From Roseateles sp. XES5 (lineage in GTDB: Bacteria; Pseudomonadota; Alphaproteobacteria; Rhizobiales; Rhizobiaceae): DNA of 64,000 bases. Shown in pieces: positions 19,801 to 27,959 of this stretch. Each line of letters begins with the position of its first letter. Within the stretch, counting starts at the first letter, position 1. The notes beneath the pieces were generated by a model, which ran no database searches, was not told the DNA's origin, and saw only the letters and a program-made list of their open reading frames with translations. A program made the position numbers and the translations under genes. The DNA lies in the NCBI RefSeq assembly GCF_020535545.1, contig NZ_CP084753.1:124001-188000 (forward strand). Reading direction: 5' to 3'.

Positions 19801-22800
19801 TCTCGGGCTTTGCGCCGGGCACCTTCGCCGCGCTGACCTCCGCACAGATCGCCGCCATCACCACCGCCTCCTTCACCGGCCTGACGGCCGCCCAGATCGA
19901 GGCCCTCAGCTCGCTGCAGGTCGGCCAGCTTTCCACCGCGCAGCTCAAGGTGCTGACAGCCGCGCAGGCCGCCGCCCTCGACAACGACGTCAAGGCCTTC
20001 TCGTCCGAACAGATCGCCGCCCTTAGCGCGGCCGCCGTCGCCGGGCTGCAGCCGGGCCAGATCGGCGCGCTCAGCCCGAGCCAGGTCGCCGCCCTCACCA
20101 CAGCCCAGGTCGGCGCGCTGACCTCCGGCCAGGTCACGGCGCTCAATGCCAGCGACGTTGCCGCCATGTCGACGTCCCAGATCGCCGCGCTCAACGCATC
20201 GGGCATTTCGGGTCTCACCGCCAGCCAGATCGCCGCGCTCAGCTCCGGCCAGATCGGCGCGCTCAGCACGAAGCAGATGGCCGCCCTCACCTCCGCGCAG
20301 ATCCCGGCCTTCGGCACGGACAAGATCGCCGCCCTCACCACCGCCCAGATCGGCGCCCTCAATGCGAGCAGCATCGCCGGCTTCACCTCGCGCCAGCTCT
20401 CGGTGCTCAGCACCGCGCAGGCCGAGGCGCTGAACAGCGCCCAGATCGGCGCGCTCAACCCGGACCAGATCGCCGAATTCGGCACCGACGATCTCGCCAC
20501 CTTCACCACGAGGGAAATCTCGATGATCAGCGCCACGGCCATCCGTGGCCTGTCGGCGGCAACCATCGCTTCGCTCTCCACGGCGCAGATCGCCGCCTTC
20601 AGCACCGCCGCCATCGCCGCGATGACCACCCAGCAGATCGCCGCCCTCGGCCTTGCCCAGAGCGAGGCGCTGACCCGAGCCCAGATCGGCGCGCTGAGCG
20701 GCGCGCAGCTTGCCGCCTTCGCACCCGAGGAAATCGCCACCTTCTCCGTGGAAGAGATCGGCGCCATCTCCGCAAGCGCCATTACCGGCCTTTCGACCGA
20801 CATGATCGCGGCGCTTTCGACCGCGCAGATCGCCGGCATCAGCTCCACCGGCGTGCCGGGCATGACGACGAAGCAGATCGCCGCCCTCAGCCTCGCGCAG
20901 GCCGAAGCGCTGACGAGCAGCCAGATCGGCGCGCTGAGCGCCGAGCAGCTCGGCGCCTTCTCCACCGACGAGATCGCCACCTTCCTGCCCCGCGAGATCG
21001 CCGCTATCGGTTCATCGGCCATCGGCGGCCTCACGACGGCCGCCGTCGCCGCGCTCACCACCGCGCAGATCGCCGCCCTCAGCACGGGCGCCATCAGCGG
21101 ACTGGATCCCCGCCAGATCGCCGCCTTCACCAGCGAGCAGATCGACGCCCTGTCGCCGGACCAGGTCCGCGCCCTCGGCGCGCGGCAGATCGCGATTCTC
21201 GGCCCGAGCTACATCATGACGCTGTCGCCGGCGCAGATCGCCGCGCTGAGCCCCAGCGCCATTGCGGGCCTCACGCCCGAGCAGGTCGCCGCCTTCACCA
21301 GCGCCCAGGCCGAAGCCCTCACGTCCACACAGGTCGCCGCGCTCAGCTCCCGCCAGCTTGCCGCCCTCGATACGGGCAAGCTCGCCACCTTCTCGCTTGC
21401 CGACATGGCCGCCATCAGCTCCAGCGCCATCTCCGGTCTTTCGACGGCGACGCTCGCCGCCCTGACGACGAACCAGATCGCCGCGCTCGGCGCAGCCGGC
21501 GTTTCCGGCATGACGAGCGACCAGATCGCGGCCCTTTCGACAGCGCAGGTCGAAGCGCTCACCACCGCGCAACTGGGTGCCCTCGGCTCCAGGCAGGTAG
21601 CCGCGCTCGGCACGGACGACATTGCGGCGCTGTCGCCGACGCAGATCGGCGCGCTTGGCGCAGCAGGCGCGGCCGGCCTGACCACGACGCAGATCGCCGC
21701 TCTCTCCCAGGCCCAGGCCGAAGCGCTGACGAGCACGCAGATTGCCGCCATGAGCTCCGCGCAGGTCGCCGCCTTCAGCACGGCGCAGCTCGAAACCTTC
21801 AGCACCGGGGAAATCGGCTCGATCAGTTCGCGCGCCATTGCCGGCCTGCCGACCGCGGCGATTGCCGCGCTTACCACCGCCCAGATCGCGGCGATCAACA
21901 CGGCCGGCCTCACCGGCGCCCAGGTCAACGCCCTCAGCAGCCGTCAGCTCGAGGCGCTGACGAGCCTCCAGATGGCCGCGCTCGGCTCCGCCCAGATCGC
22001 CGCCCTCGGCACCGACGACATCGCCGCGCTTTCGCCCGACCAGATCGCCGCCCTCAGCACCGACGGCATCGCCGCCCTCAGCACCGAACAGGTCGACGCG
22101 CTCAGCACCGCCCAGGCCGAAGCGCTGACCAGCACGCAGGTCGCGGCCTTCAATTCGCGGCAGATCGCGGCCCTCAGCGCTGACGACCTCGCATTGTTCT
22201 CGCTCGCCGATATCGGGGCGATCGGTTCGCGGGCGATCACCGGCCTGTCCACGGGCATGATCGCGCTCCTCAGCACCGCGCAGATCGCCGCCCTCGGCAC
22301 CGCAGGCGTCTCCGGCCTTTCGAGCGATCAGATCGCTGCGCTGAGCGCCGGCCAGATCGAGGCTCTGACCGCCACCCAGATCGCCGCTTTCAGCTCACGG
22401 CAGATCGCCGCCTTCGATGCCGGTGAAATCGGGCTGTTCACGTCGGCGGAAATTGCGGCCATCGGTTCGGCGGCCATTGCCGGCCTGTCGCCCACGATCA
22501 TCGCCGGCTTCCCCGCCGAGCGGATCGAGGCCTTGAGCCCGGCTGGCATCAGCGGCCTGACGGCCGACCAGATCGAGGCGCTGAGCCCCAGCCAGATCGC
22601 CGTCCTCTCCGGTGCGCAGATCGGCGCGCTAAGCTCCAAACAGGTTTCGGCGCTCGCGGTCGAAGACATCGCGGCCCTGACGCCGCGACAGGTCGCGGCG
22701 CTCAGCGCCAACGGCATTGCCGGCCTCACCGGTCTGCAGGCTGCGCGCCTTTCCTTCGAGCAGGCCGATGCCTTCACCTCCAGCCAGATCGCCGCGCTCA

Positions 22801-23636
22801 CGGCCGCCGCGCTCGGCGGCCTGTCCAGCGAAGCGCTCGACACCTTCTCACCGGGCAAGCTCGCCGCCATCGCCTCGGGCGCCATCAAGGGCCTGCCGCC
22901 GGCCTATATGGCCGCGCTCTCGCGCGAAGACATCGCCGCCCTCGGCACGGGCACCATTGCCGGCCTCAGCAGCGCCCAGATCGCCGCGCTTTCGACGGAC
23001 CAGGTCGAAGCCTTCTCGCTCGCCCAGATCGCGGCGCTCAGCGCGCCCGGCACGAGCGGCCTGACGACGGCGCAGATGCAGACGATTTCCACCGAAGAGC
23101 TCGCCGCCATGAGCGCCTCGGCCGTGAAGGGCCTTTCGTCCGGCGTCATCGGCGCGCTCTCGACGGACAGCATCGCGGCCCTCACCACGGGCCAGATCGC
23201 CGCCCTCACCTATGGCCAGATGAACGCCATGAGCGCCTCGCAGGTCGGCGCGCTCTCGACCGATCAGGTCGGTGCGCTGACGGCGACGCAGGCGGCAGCG
23301 CTCGGCGCGGACGATCTCGCCACCTTCTCGGTCGAGGATATTCTGGCGCTCAGCTCGAATGCCGTCGTCGGTCTCAGCACGGCGGCTCTGGCAGGGCTCA
23401 CCGCGGAACAGGCGAACGCCTTCATGCCCGGCCAGCTTGCCGCCATGACCTCCGCGCAGATCGCGGCCCTGCCGCGCGGCCCGGCCGTTTCCGGCTTCAG
23501 CTTCATGGCTGCCGACACCGGCAACACCGTCGCACCGTCCACCGACGAGGTGGCAGGCACGCCGGAAGCACCGCAGGGTTCGAGCGATCCGCAGAACGAT
23601 ATCGCCGCGATCATTTCGTCCTATCTGGAAATCTGA
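16827..23636 (+). CDS. Giant octapeptide-repeat protein (about 276 repeats), function unknown
   Basis: 2269 residues from the ATG at 16827 (AGGA just upstream; an in-frame GTG at 16791 is less likely). After nine residues the protein is an unbroken run of eight-residue units to about residue 2216, consensus S/T-x-x-Q-I-x-x-L, then a 53-residue unique tail ending in DIAAIISSYLEI. There is no signal peptide, no membrane segment and no cysteine. S/T-x-x-Q/E is a helix-capping pattern, so a solenoid of very short helices is possible; a beta-solenoid is the alternative. A large repetitive acidic protein with a unique tail and no N-terminal signal would fit a type I-secreted surface protein, but no secretion gene is present nearby. 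Convergent, with a 16-base overlap, with a diguanylate cyclase. Confidence 0.8.
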   Translation: MTSIVSSLSLSQIRQLTTDAIQRWTTEDVASLSSSQIGAFSSRQIAALETDDIGILSAGQIGAISQSAIVGLSLDQIGMLNRFSTGQIESLTSNQIAAMSAGQLGWLSPEQAEALTASQIRGLSAAQIAAFSTADLVTFSNEDMAAISYKAVQGLGTAAFAALSSEQIAAITPLAMAGLTQAQAAGLTPDQIRAMTTDQIALLKPTQIAALSKSALEAFSEAQITALSTSAITGLASWQIGALNTDQIEALSPQQVGALSAGQIAALGADDLETFSPEDIAAISSRALSGLGTDKIAALSPEFIAALSPQAIPGLTTAQVAAFTPEQVAALTPVQIGSLNAAQISAFSASTIEELSPEDIAAISAKAIKGLSPAALAALSSEQIGALTLAQIGALDARQIAALTTDSVEALSLTQIAALSSSAVRGLTADQIDAMSREQIEAFQPEQVRGLTAQQLAAFDSDDIAVFSPQDIAALSANALSGLSTDAIAGLTPEQIALLPVKTIAGLTSKQIAALSEEQAEALNPTQIRALTAAQMGAFSADALRTFSNADIAAIQNNAVVGIGTDALAGLSTEQIMALTTAQISVLRSNQIAALGTEQVEAFTPAQVRAMNLTQLRALSADALGTFSTADMAALQNRAVSGISSAALANLSPEQISALSTAALAALAPAQMRALSTLQIEALSTVQVAALTSGQLAAIDPAALADLSPEQIAAISSKAIMGLPTSALAALTPEQIAELSPNVVGGLSTAQIAALSAAQVEAFTPDQVRAMSARQLTALGPEGIAEFSPEDMAAINAKAVPGLSTATLAALSAAQIAALTATQIGGLSPTQITRLEPGFLAALTPAQIAAIATNIIPSLRPDQIEALSTAQVEAFTSAQVKALTSAQVAAIGTTQLAKMTTDDIAALSNQSIMGLRGEALAGLSTSQIVALNRTALAAMTADQVDALSTAQLAALTTAQINAFTSTQLSALDPQDVRALSSEQIAALTNRAVSGFAPGTFAALTSAQIAAITTASFTGLTAAQIEALSSLQVGQLSTAQLKVLTAAQAAALDNDVKAFSSEQIAALSAAAVAGLQPGQIGALSPSQVAALTTAQVGALTSGQVTALNASDVAAMSTSQIAALNASGISGLTASQIAALSSGQIGALSTKQMAALTSAQIPAFGTDKIAALTTAQIGALNASSIAGFTSRQLSVLSTAQAEALNSAQIGALNPDQIAEFGTDDLATFTTREISMISATAIRGLSAATIASLSTAQIAAFSTAAIAAMTTQQIAALGLAQSEALTRAQIGALSGAQLAAFAPEEIATFSVEEIGAISASAITGLSTDMIAALSTAQIAGISSTGVPGMTTKQIAALSLAQAEALTSSQIGALSAEQLGAFSTDEIATFLPREIAAIGSSAIGGLTTAAVAALTTAQIAALSTGAISGLDPRQIAAFTSEQIDALSPDQVRALGARQIAILGPSYIMTLSPAQIAALSPSAIAGLTPEQVAAFTSAQAEALTSTQVAALSSRQLAALDTGKLATFSLADMAAISSSAISGLSTATLAALTTNQIAALGAAGVSGMTSDQIAALSTAQVEALTTAQLGALGSRQVAALGTDDIAALSPTQIGALGAAGAAGLTTTQIAALSQAQAEALTSTQIAAMSSAQVAAFSTAQLETFSTGEIGSISSRAIAGLPTAAIAALTTAQIAAINTAGLTGAQVNALSSRQLEALTSLQMAALGSAQIAALGTDDIAALSPDQIAALSTDGIAALSTEQVDALSTAQAEALTSTQVAAFNSRQIAALSADDLALFSLADIGAIGSRAITGLSTGMIALLSTAQIAALGTAGVSGLSSDQIAALSAGQIEALTATQIAAFSSRQIAAFDAGEIGLFTSAEIAAIGSAAIAGLSPTIIAGFPAERIEALSPAGISGLTADQIEALSPSQIAVLSGAQIGALSSKQVSALAVEDIAALTPRQVAALSANGIAGLTGLQAARLSFEQADAFTSSQIAALTAAALGGLSSEALDTFSPGKLAAIASGAIKGLPPAYMAALSREDIAALGTGTIAGLSSAQIAALSTDQVEAFSLAQIAALSAPGTSGLTTAQMQTISTEELAAMSASAVKGLSSGVIGALSTDSIAALTTGQIAALTYGQMNAMSASQVGALSTDQVGALTATQAAALGADDLATFSVEDILALSSNAVVGLSTAALAGLTAEQANAFMPGQLAAMTSAQIAALPRGPAVSGFSFMAADTGNTVAPSTDEVAGTPEAPQGSSDPQNDIAAIISSYLEI
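16854..23474 (+). repeat. 24-bp coding repeat array (octapeptide), with about 240-bp higher order
   Basis: About 276 in-phase 24-bp units encode the octapeptides. Units resembling DDLxTFS, then EDIAAIS, then xxAIxGLS recur together, often 10 units (80 residues) apart (for example the stretches from about 17626, 18202, 18442, 18682 and 18922), sometimes 14 units or more. The phase slips at only three places that I noticed: three extra residues after LDQIGMLN (about 17069), one 7-residue unit NDVKAFS (about 19981) and one shortened unit TAGLT (about 21900). Confidence 0.9.
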
Positions 23637-24898
23637 GCCGGAGCAGGCCCGGTCTTCGGGCCTGTATTCGATGCAGGGCAGTCCTCCGCTGTCATGGCGG
23701 GCGGCACGGCGATGAGCATGCGTGCCGCCGTCGCCTCGGCAAGAGCGATCTCCACCCGGTTGCGCCCGTTCGACTTGGCGCGGTAGAGCACGCCATCGGC
23801 CCGGCGCAGCACATCGTCATAGCCGGCATCGTCCGGCTGGGCGAAGGCGACACCCGCCGAAACGGTCAGCGCGACCCGCCTGCCGTCCAGACGGAAATCG
23901 GCGCGTTCGACCGCCGCGCGCATCCGCTCGGCAATAGCGGGAATATCCGCTTCACGCGTTTCGCTGAAGAGCACGACGAATTCCTCGCCGCCCGTCCGGG
24001 CAAGCATGTCTCCGGGACGCAATTCTCCGCTCAGGCTGTTAGCGATCTGGACGAGCGCGCGGTCGCCGGCTTCGTGCCCGTAGGTGTCGTTGATCGCCTT
24101 GAACTTGTCGACGTCGAAGACAGCCAGGGCGAAAGCACCAGCCTCCGCCCTCGCCTCGAGAAAGGCGTCGCTGCCCGCCTGGGCGAGGCTGCGCCGGTTC
24201 GGCAGGCCTGTCAGGTAATCGGTGGCCGCCGCGCGCTCCAGCCCGCGCCGCAGGCGATCCGAGCACATCAGCAGGAAGGCCGTCGTCCCCATCACCGGCA
24301 GCATGGTCAGCAGGAGCGCGGAAAGCACGTTCAGCCAGTTGCCGCCGGCTTCGACCGCAAAATCCTCCGGGAAGTCTCCGAAAAGATAGACGATGCCGCG
24401 TGCGGCGGAATAGAGCCCGACCGCCGTGAACAGGACCGCCAGGATCGAGCGCGCCAGCGAGGCATGGCCGCGCGAACGGTTCGTCAGGTCCTTCACGCTC
24501 ATCGCCATCAGGCCGACCCAGACCAGCGAGACCGCGGCCATGCGCAACTGAAAATTCGGCTCGACGGCGGAAAACCATAAAACCGCGGCAGTTGCCACGA
24601 CGCCCGGCAGGACGTGCCAGGCTTTCACCTCCAGCCGGAGGAAGCGGCGGATCGCCACGAAATAGGCGGTCAGGCCGAAAGCAAAGGCAGCATTGGCAAG
24701 CGGCAGCATGACCGCGCGCGGCAACGGCTCACCGAAAGCGAAGACGACGCAGCCAAGCGCCACCAGCAGCGTGCCGGTGCACCAATGGCCGGCGGCCGGC
24801 CGCAGGTTCGCGGGGAGCTCCCGCCCCATGGCGGTCAGGATCGCTCCATTGGCCAGCACCATGATCGAGGCCATCGTGAATATGGTTTTCGCATCCAT
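23621..24898 (-). CDS. Membrane-anchored GGDEF diguanylate cyclase
   Basis: 425 residues from the ATG at 24898; an in-frame extension to 24955 adds only an arginine-rich leader. About six hydrophobic segments in residues 5-215 form an uncharacterised membrane sensor. The GGDEF domain follows (TDYLTGLPNRRSL, DVDKFKAINDTYGHEAGD, RTGGEEFVVLF). The active-site GGEEF is intact, and RPGD five residues before it is a product-inhibition I-site. It should make cyclic di-GMP. Its 3' end overlaps that of the octapeptide-repeat gene by 16 bases on the opposite strand. Confidence 0.92.
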   Translation of the reverse strand: MDAKTIFTMASIMVLANGAILTAMGRELPANLRPAAGHWCTGTLLVALGCVVFAFGEPLPRAVMLPLANAAFAFGLTAYFVAIRRFLRLEVKAWHVLPGVVATAAVLWFSAVEPNFQLRMAAVSLVWVGLMAMSVKDLTNRSRGHASLARSILAVLFTAVGLYSAARGIVYLFGDFPEDFAVEAGGNWLNVLSALLLTMLPVMGTTAFLLMCSDRLRRGLERAAATDYLTGLPNRRSLAQAGSDAFLEARAEAGAFALAVFDVDKFKAINDTYGHEAGDRALVQIANSLSGELRPGDMLARTGGEEFVVLFSETREADIPAIAERMRAAVERADFRLDGRRVALTVSAGVAFAQPDDAGYDDVLRRADGVLYRAKSNGRNRVEIALAEATAARMLIAVPPAMTAEDCPASNTGPKTGPAPAQISR

Positions 24899-25168
24899 CG
24901 CGAACGCATTCCTCCGGGTCGGAGATCGTTTTCGGTCCTGCGGACGGCGCAGCACACAGGCCGGACCCTAGCGCAGGACTCCTAAATGCAGGTTGCAAGA
25001 CACAACCAACAGAGCGTTAAGAGGGTGGGCGCAAACGTTGCAACGCCCGCGGCGAAGGAATATTCGGAAGGGCGCAGCCGTCTTGCTATCGCAAAGGCGG
25101 TGCGTCGTCCCTGACGCGGAACGGGGGACGATGCAGGCCGTCGATCCATCGCAACCGGAGATGCAGCC

Positions 25169-26161
25169 ATTCTTCCCATTCGCATAGCAGGAACCGGTCA
25201 CGCCCTGCCGCAGACCGTCCTGACCTCAGCGGCGCTGGATCGCCGGTTCGGCTTCGATCCGGGACACCTGCAACGGCTCACCGGTGTCGAGAGCCGCCAT
25301 GTCTGCACCGACGAGGACCAGATCGACCTCGCCGTTCGCGCCGCCGAGCGCGCCATTGCACGGGCGGGCGTCCCCCTCGAAGACATCGACCTCGTGCTCG
25401 GCGCCTGCGGTGTACCCTACCAGCCGCTGCCCGCGACGGCGCCGCTCGTCATGCGCCGGCTCGGCATGGCCGATGGGGCGGCGGCGGCCTACGACGTCAA
25501 CGCCACCTGCCTCAGCTTCCTGACCGCGCTGGAACTTGCCGCCGGCCGGATCGCGCTCGGCCAGAGCCGCGCCGCGCTTGTTTTCTCGTCCGAAATCGCC
25601 TCGCGGGCCCTGCCCTGGCAGGACCAGCCCGACGTCGCGGCGCTTTTCGGCGACGGCGCAGCGGCGGCCGTGCTCCTGCCGGCGCCCGGTGGCCGTTCCG
25701 GCATCCGCGCCAGCCTCCTGCGCAGCTATCCCTCCGCCTACGAGGCCTGCGAGATCGGCGCGGGCGGCACGCGGTTCGATTTCCACCGCGAGCCCGCGCA
25801 ATTCGCCGCCCATGCCCTCTTCCACATGGACGGCAAGGCGCTGTTTCGCGTCACGCATCGCCATTTTCCGCCTTTCGTCGAAGAATTGCTCGCAGCGGCC
25901 GGTTGGTCGCGCGGCGATGTCGACCTCGTCGTGCCGCACCAGGCAAGTCCGCTGGCGCTGGAGCATATGGTCCAGCACACCGGCATGGCGCGCAGCCGCG
26001 TCGTCGACATCGCCGCGCGGCTCGGCAACCAGATCGCCGCCTCCATCCCCACCGCGCTCGATATCGCCTGGCGAGACGGCCGTATCGGGCCGGGCGCCAA
26101 GCTGCTGCTTCTGGGCACGTCCGCCGGCGTTTCGTTCGGCGGCATGGCCATCGAGGTGTGA
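25169..26161 (+). CDS. FabH/OleA-like beta-ketoacyl synthase III, unusual start
   Basis: About 330 residues. The catalytic triad is complete: Cys114 (DVNATCLSF), His257 (VVPHQAS) and Asn287 (ARLGNQIA), counted from 25169. The enzyme should condense an acyl thioester with a second acyl unit; the NATCLSF context resembles OleA more than housekeeping FabH. The frame has no ATG, GTG or TTG between the upstream stop near 25111 and the GTG at 25394, which lies inside the fold. The first fitting position is ATT 25169 with GGAG 8 bases upstream. Otherwise a one-base deletion may separate an ATG at 25161 from the frame. First gene of a six-gene cluster. Confidence 0.8.
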   Translation: MLPIRIAGTGHALPQTVLTSAALDRRFGFDPGHLQRLTGVESRHVCTDEDQIDLAVRAAERAIARAGVPLEDIDLVLGACGVPYQPLPATAPLVMRRLGMADGAAAAYDVNATCLSFLTALELAAGRIALGQSRAALVFSSEIASRALPWQDQPDVAALFGDGAAAAVLLPAPGGRSGIRASLLRSYPSAYEACEIGAGGTRFDFHREPAQFAAHALFHMDGKALFRVTHRHFPPFVEELLAAAGWSRGDVDLVVPHQASPLALEHMVQHTGMARSRVVDIAARLGNQIAASIPTALDIAWRDGRIGPGAKLLLLGTSAGVSFGGMAIEV

Positions 26162-26166
26162 GCGGG

Positions 26167-27141
26167 ATGCGCGTGCTCGTCACCGGCGCAACGGGTTTTC
26201 TCGGCGGCGCGCTGCTTCGCCATCTGCGCAGCAGAGGGTGCGATCCCGTGGCGCTTGGCCGGGACGCCGCGCGCTGCGATCGCCTGACGGCGGCCGGCTT
26301 CACAACGCTCCGTACCGACCTTTCGAAACCCGACCCGCAGCTTGCCGACCATATCGGCAGGCTGGATGCCGTCGTTCACTGCGCGGCGCTTTCCTCTCCC
26401 TGGGGACGGCTTTCCGCCTTCCGCGCCGCCAATGTCGAGGGCACGCGCAATGCGCTCGATCTGGCCGCAAGGCTCGGCGCCCGCCGCTTCGTCAACATTT
26501 CCTCGCCGACCGTCTATTTCGAGCTGAAGGACAGGGACAATGTCGGAGAAACCGCGCCATTGCCGCCCCCGATCAATGCCTATGCGCGAACCAAGGCGCA
26601 GGCGGAGCGGCTGGTGCTGGCGCACACCGATCTCGGCCCCGTCAATCTGCGGCCGCGCGGCATCTACGGCGCAGGCGAGGAAACCCTGCTGCCGCGCCTC
26701 ATCGCCGCCGCCCGGCGAGGGCCCCTGCCGCTGCTGCGGGGCGGTGTGGCGTCCATCGACCTGACGCATGTCGATGACGTGGTCACGGCCATCGCAGCGG
26801 CCCTCTCGCCCGATCCGGCCCTTTCGGGGGAAACCTTCAACATCTCCGGCGGCGAGCCGCTGGCGGTGCGTGACATCGTCGAGCGGACCTGCGCAGCGCT
26901 TGGCGAGCCCGTACGCTGGCGCCGGATGCCCTTCGGGCCGGCGCTGCTCGCCGCGCGGCTTGCCTATGCCGCCAGCCTCGCCCGCCCCATGTCGAAGGAG
27001 CCGCTGGTAACGCCCTATACGCTCGGCCTCTTCGCCTTCCGCCAGAGCCTCGACATCGCCAAGGCGAAACGGGTGCTCGGCTGGCAGCCGAAAATTCCCT
27101 TCGCGCAAGGCCTCGCCATGACACTTGGAGGCGCGCAATGA
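26167..27141 (+). CDS. NAD(P)-dependent epimerase/reductase, OleD-like extended SDR
   Basis: 324 residues from the ATG 5 bases after the previous stop. The Rossmann motif GATGFLGG is at residues 7-14 and the catalytic Ser112/113, Tyr139 and Lys143 appear in NISSPTVYF and NAYARTKAQAE. SSPxVxF with a later LRPRGIYGAGEE is characteristic of the 3-beta-hydroxysteroid dehydrogenase/OleD branch, which reduces 2-alkyl-3-keto acids in long-chain olefin and beta-lactone synthesis. Direct coupling to an OleA-like synthase supports a reductase acting on its beta-keto product. It ends in an ATGA overlap with the next gene. Confidence 0.82.
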   Translation: MRVLVTGATGFLGGALLRHLRSRGCDPVALGRDAARCDRLTAAGFTTLRTDLSKPDPQLADHIGRLDAVVHCAALSSPWGRLSAFRAANVEGTRNALDLAARLGARRFVNISSPTVYFELKDRDNVGETAPLPPPINAYARTKAQAERLVLAHTDLGPVNLRPRGIYGAGEETLLPRLIAAARRGPLPLLRGGVASIDLTHVDDVVTAIAAALSPDPALSGETFNISGGEPLAVRDIVERTCAALGEPVRWRRMPFGPALLAARLAYAASLARPMSKEPLVTPYTLGLFAFRQSLDIAKAKRVLGWQPKIPFAQGLAMTLGGAQ

Positions 27142-27959
27142 AGCCGATCTTCGCCAACAGCGCCTTCGTCACAGCGCCCGAGCGGTGGATCCTGCGCAAA
27201 GGGCGCTGGCGGAGCCTGCCGCTCAAGGTACGCTACGGTCTCTTCCGCCACCCCGAGGCGGGGCTCGTGCTGATCGACGCCGGCTATGGACCGCGGGTTA
27301 CACAGGGTCGACGCAGCCTCGCCCTCCGGCTCTACAATGCCCTCTTCGGCCCGAAGCTCGTGGAGGGCGGCCAGCCGGAGGCCGTGCTCCGGCAGCTCGG
27401 CGCAACGCCGGCCGATGTCGCCGTGGTCGTCCTGACCCATGTTCACGCCGACCACGTCTCGACGCTCGACCTCTTTCCGCAGGCGCGGATCATCGCCAAG
27501 ACAGGACTGCTGGCGCAGGTCGAAAACCGCGGTCTCTGGCAGAACCTCAACCACGGCGTCTTCGCCGAACTGCTGCCCAAAGGGCTTGCCGCACGCGCCA
27601 CCGACGTCGACGGCTTTGCGCTCCGGAACGCGCCGCTCGGTCTTGGCCGAGGGCGAGACCTGTTCGGCGACGGAAGCGTCCTCGCCATCGATCTTCCCGG
27701 CCATGCCGAAGGCCATTACGGCCTCTGCTTTGCGGCATTGCCCGTGCCGCTTCTCTACGCCGTCGACACGCAATGGCTTCTCGCCGCCCTGCCTAAGGAA
27801 CGGCAGCCCGGCTTCCCGGCCAGCCTGATCGCCAACGATCGGCAGGCGCTCGCCGAAAGCGCCCGCCGCGTCCTCGCCTTCCGGCAGGCGGGCGGCGACG
27901 TGCTGCTCTGCCACGACCCGGGGCAGAGCCCCTACGACCTGCCGGAGGCCCGGCCATGA
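27138..27959 (+). CDS. Metallo-beta-lactamase-fold hydrolase
   Basis: 273 residues. The metal-binding motif THVHADH gives H101, H103, D105 and H106; further ligands are likely H190s in DLPGHAEGHYG, the Asp in AVDTQW and His in LLCHDPGQ. Zinc-dependent hydrolases of this fold cleave lactones, thioesters or phosphodiesters. Its start overlaps the reductase stop and its stop overlaps the next start, so it is part of the same transcript. A thioesterase or lactonase role in the cluster is inference. Confidence 0.82.
   Translation: MKPIFANSAFVTAPERWILRKGRWRSLPLKVRYGLFRHPEAGLVLIDAGYGPRVTQGRRSLALRLYNALFGPKLVEGGQPEAVLRQLGATPADVAVVVLTHVHADHVSTLDLFPQARIIAKTGLLAQVENRGLWQNLNHGVFAELLPKGLAARATDVDGFALRNAPLGLGRGRDLFGDGSVLAIDLPGHAEGHYGLCFAALPVPLLYAVDTQWLLAALPKERQPGFPASLIANDRQALAESARRVLAFRQAGGDVLLCHDPGQSPYDLPEARP

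Noticed and set aside
16854..23474. CRISPR-like or tandem non-coding repeat
   Set aside because: The 24-bp repeats are contiguous without spacers, stay in one open reading frame and vary at synonymous positions, so they are a coding repeat.
16827..23636. TAL effector or ice-nucleation protein
   Set aside because: The unit is 8 residues with no 34-residue repeat or variable di-residue, and the ice-nucleation octad AGYGSTxT is absent.
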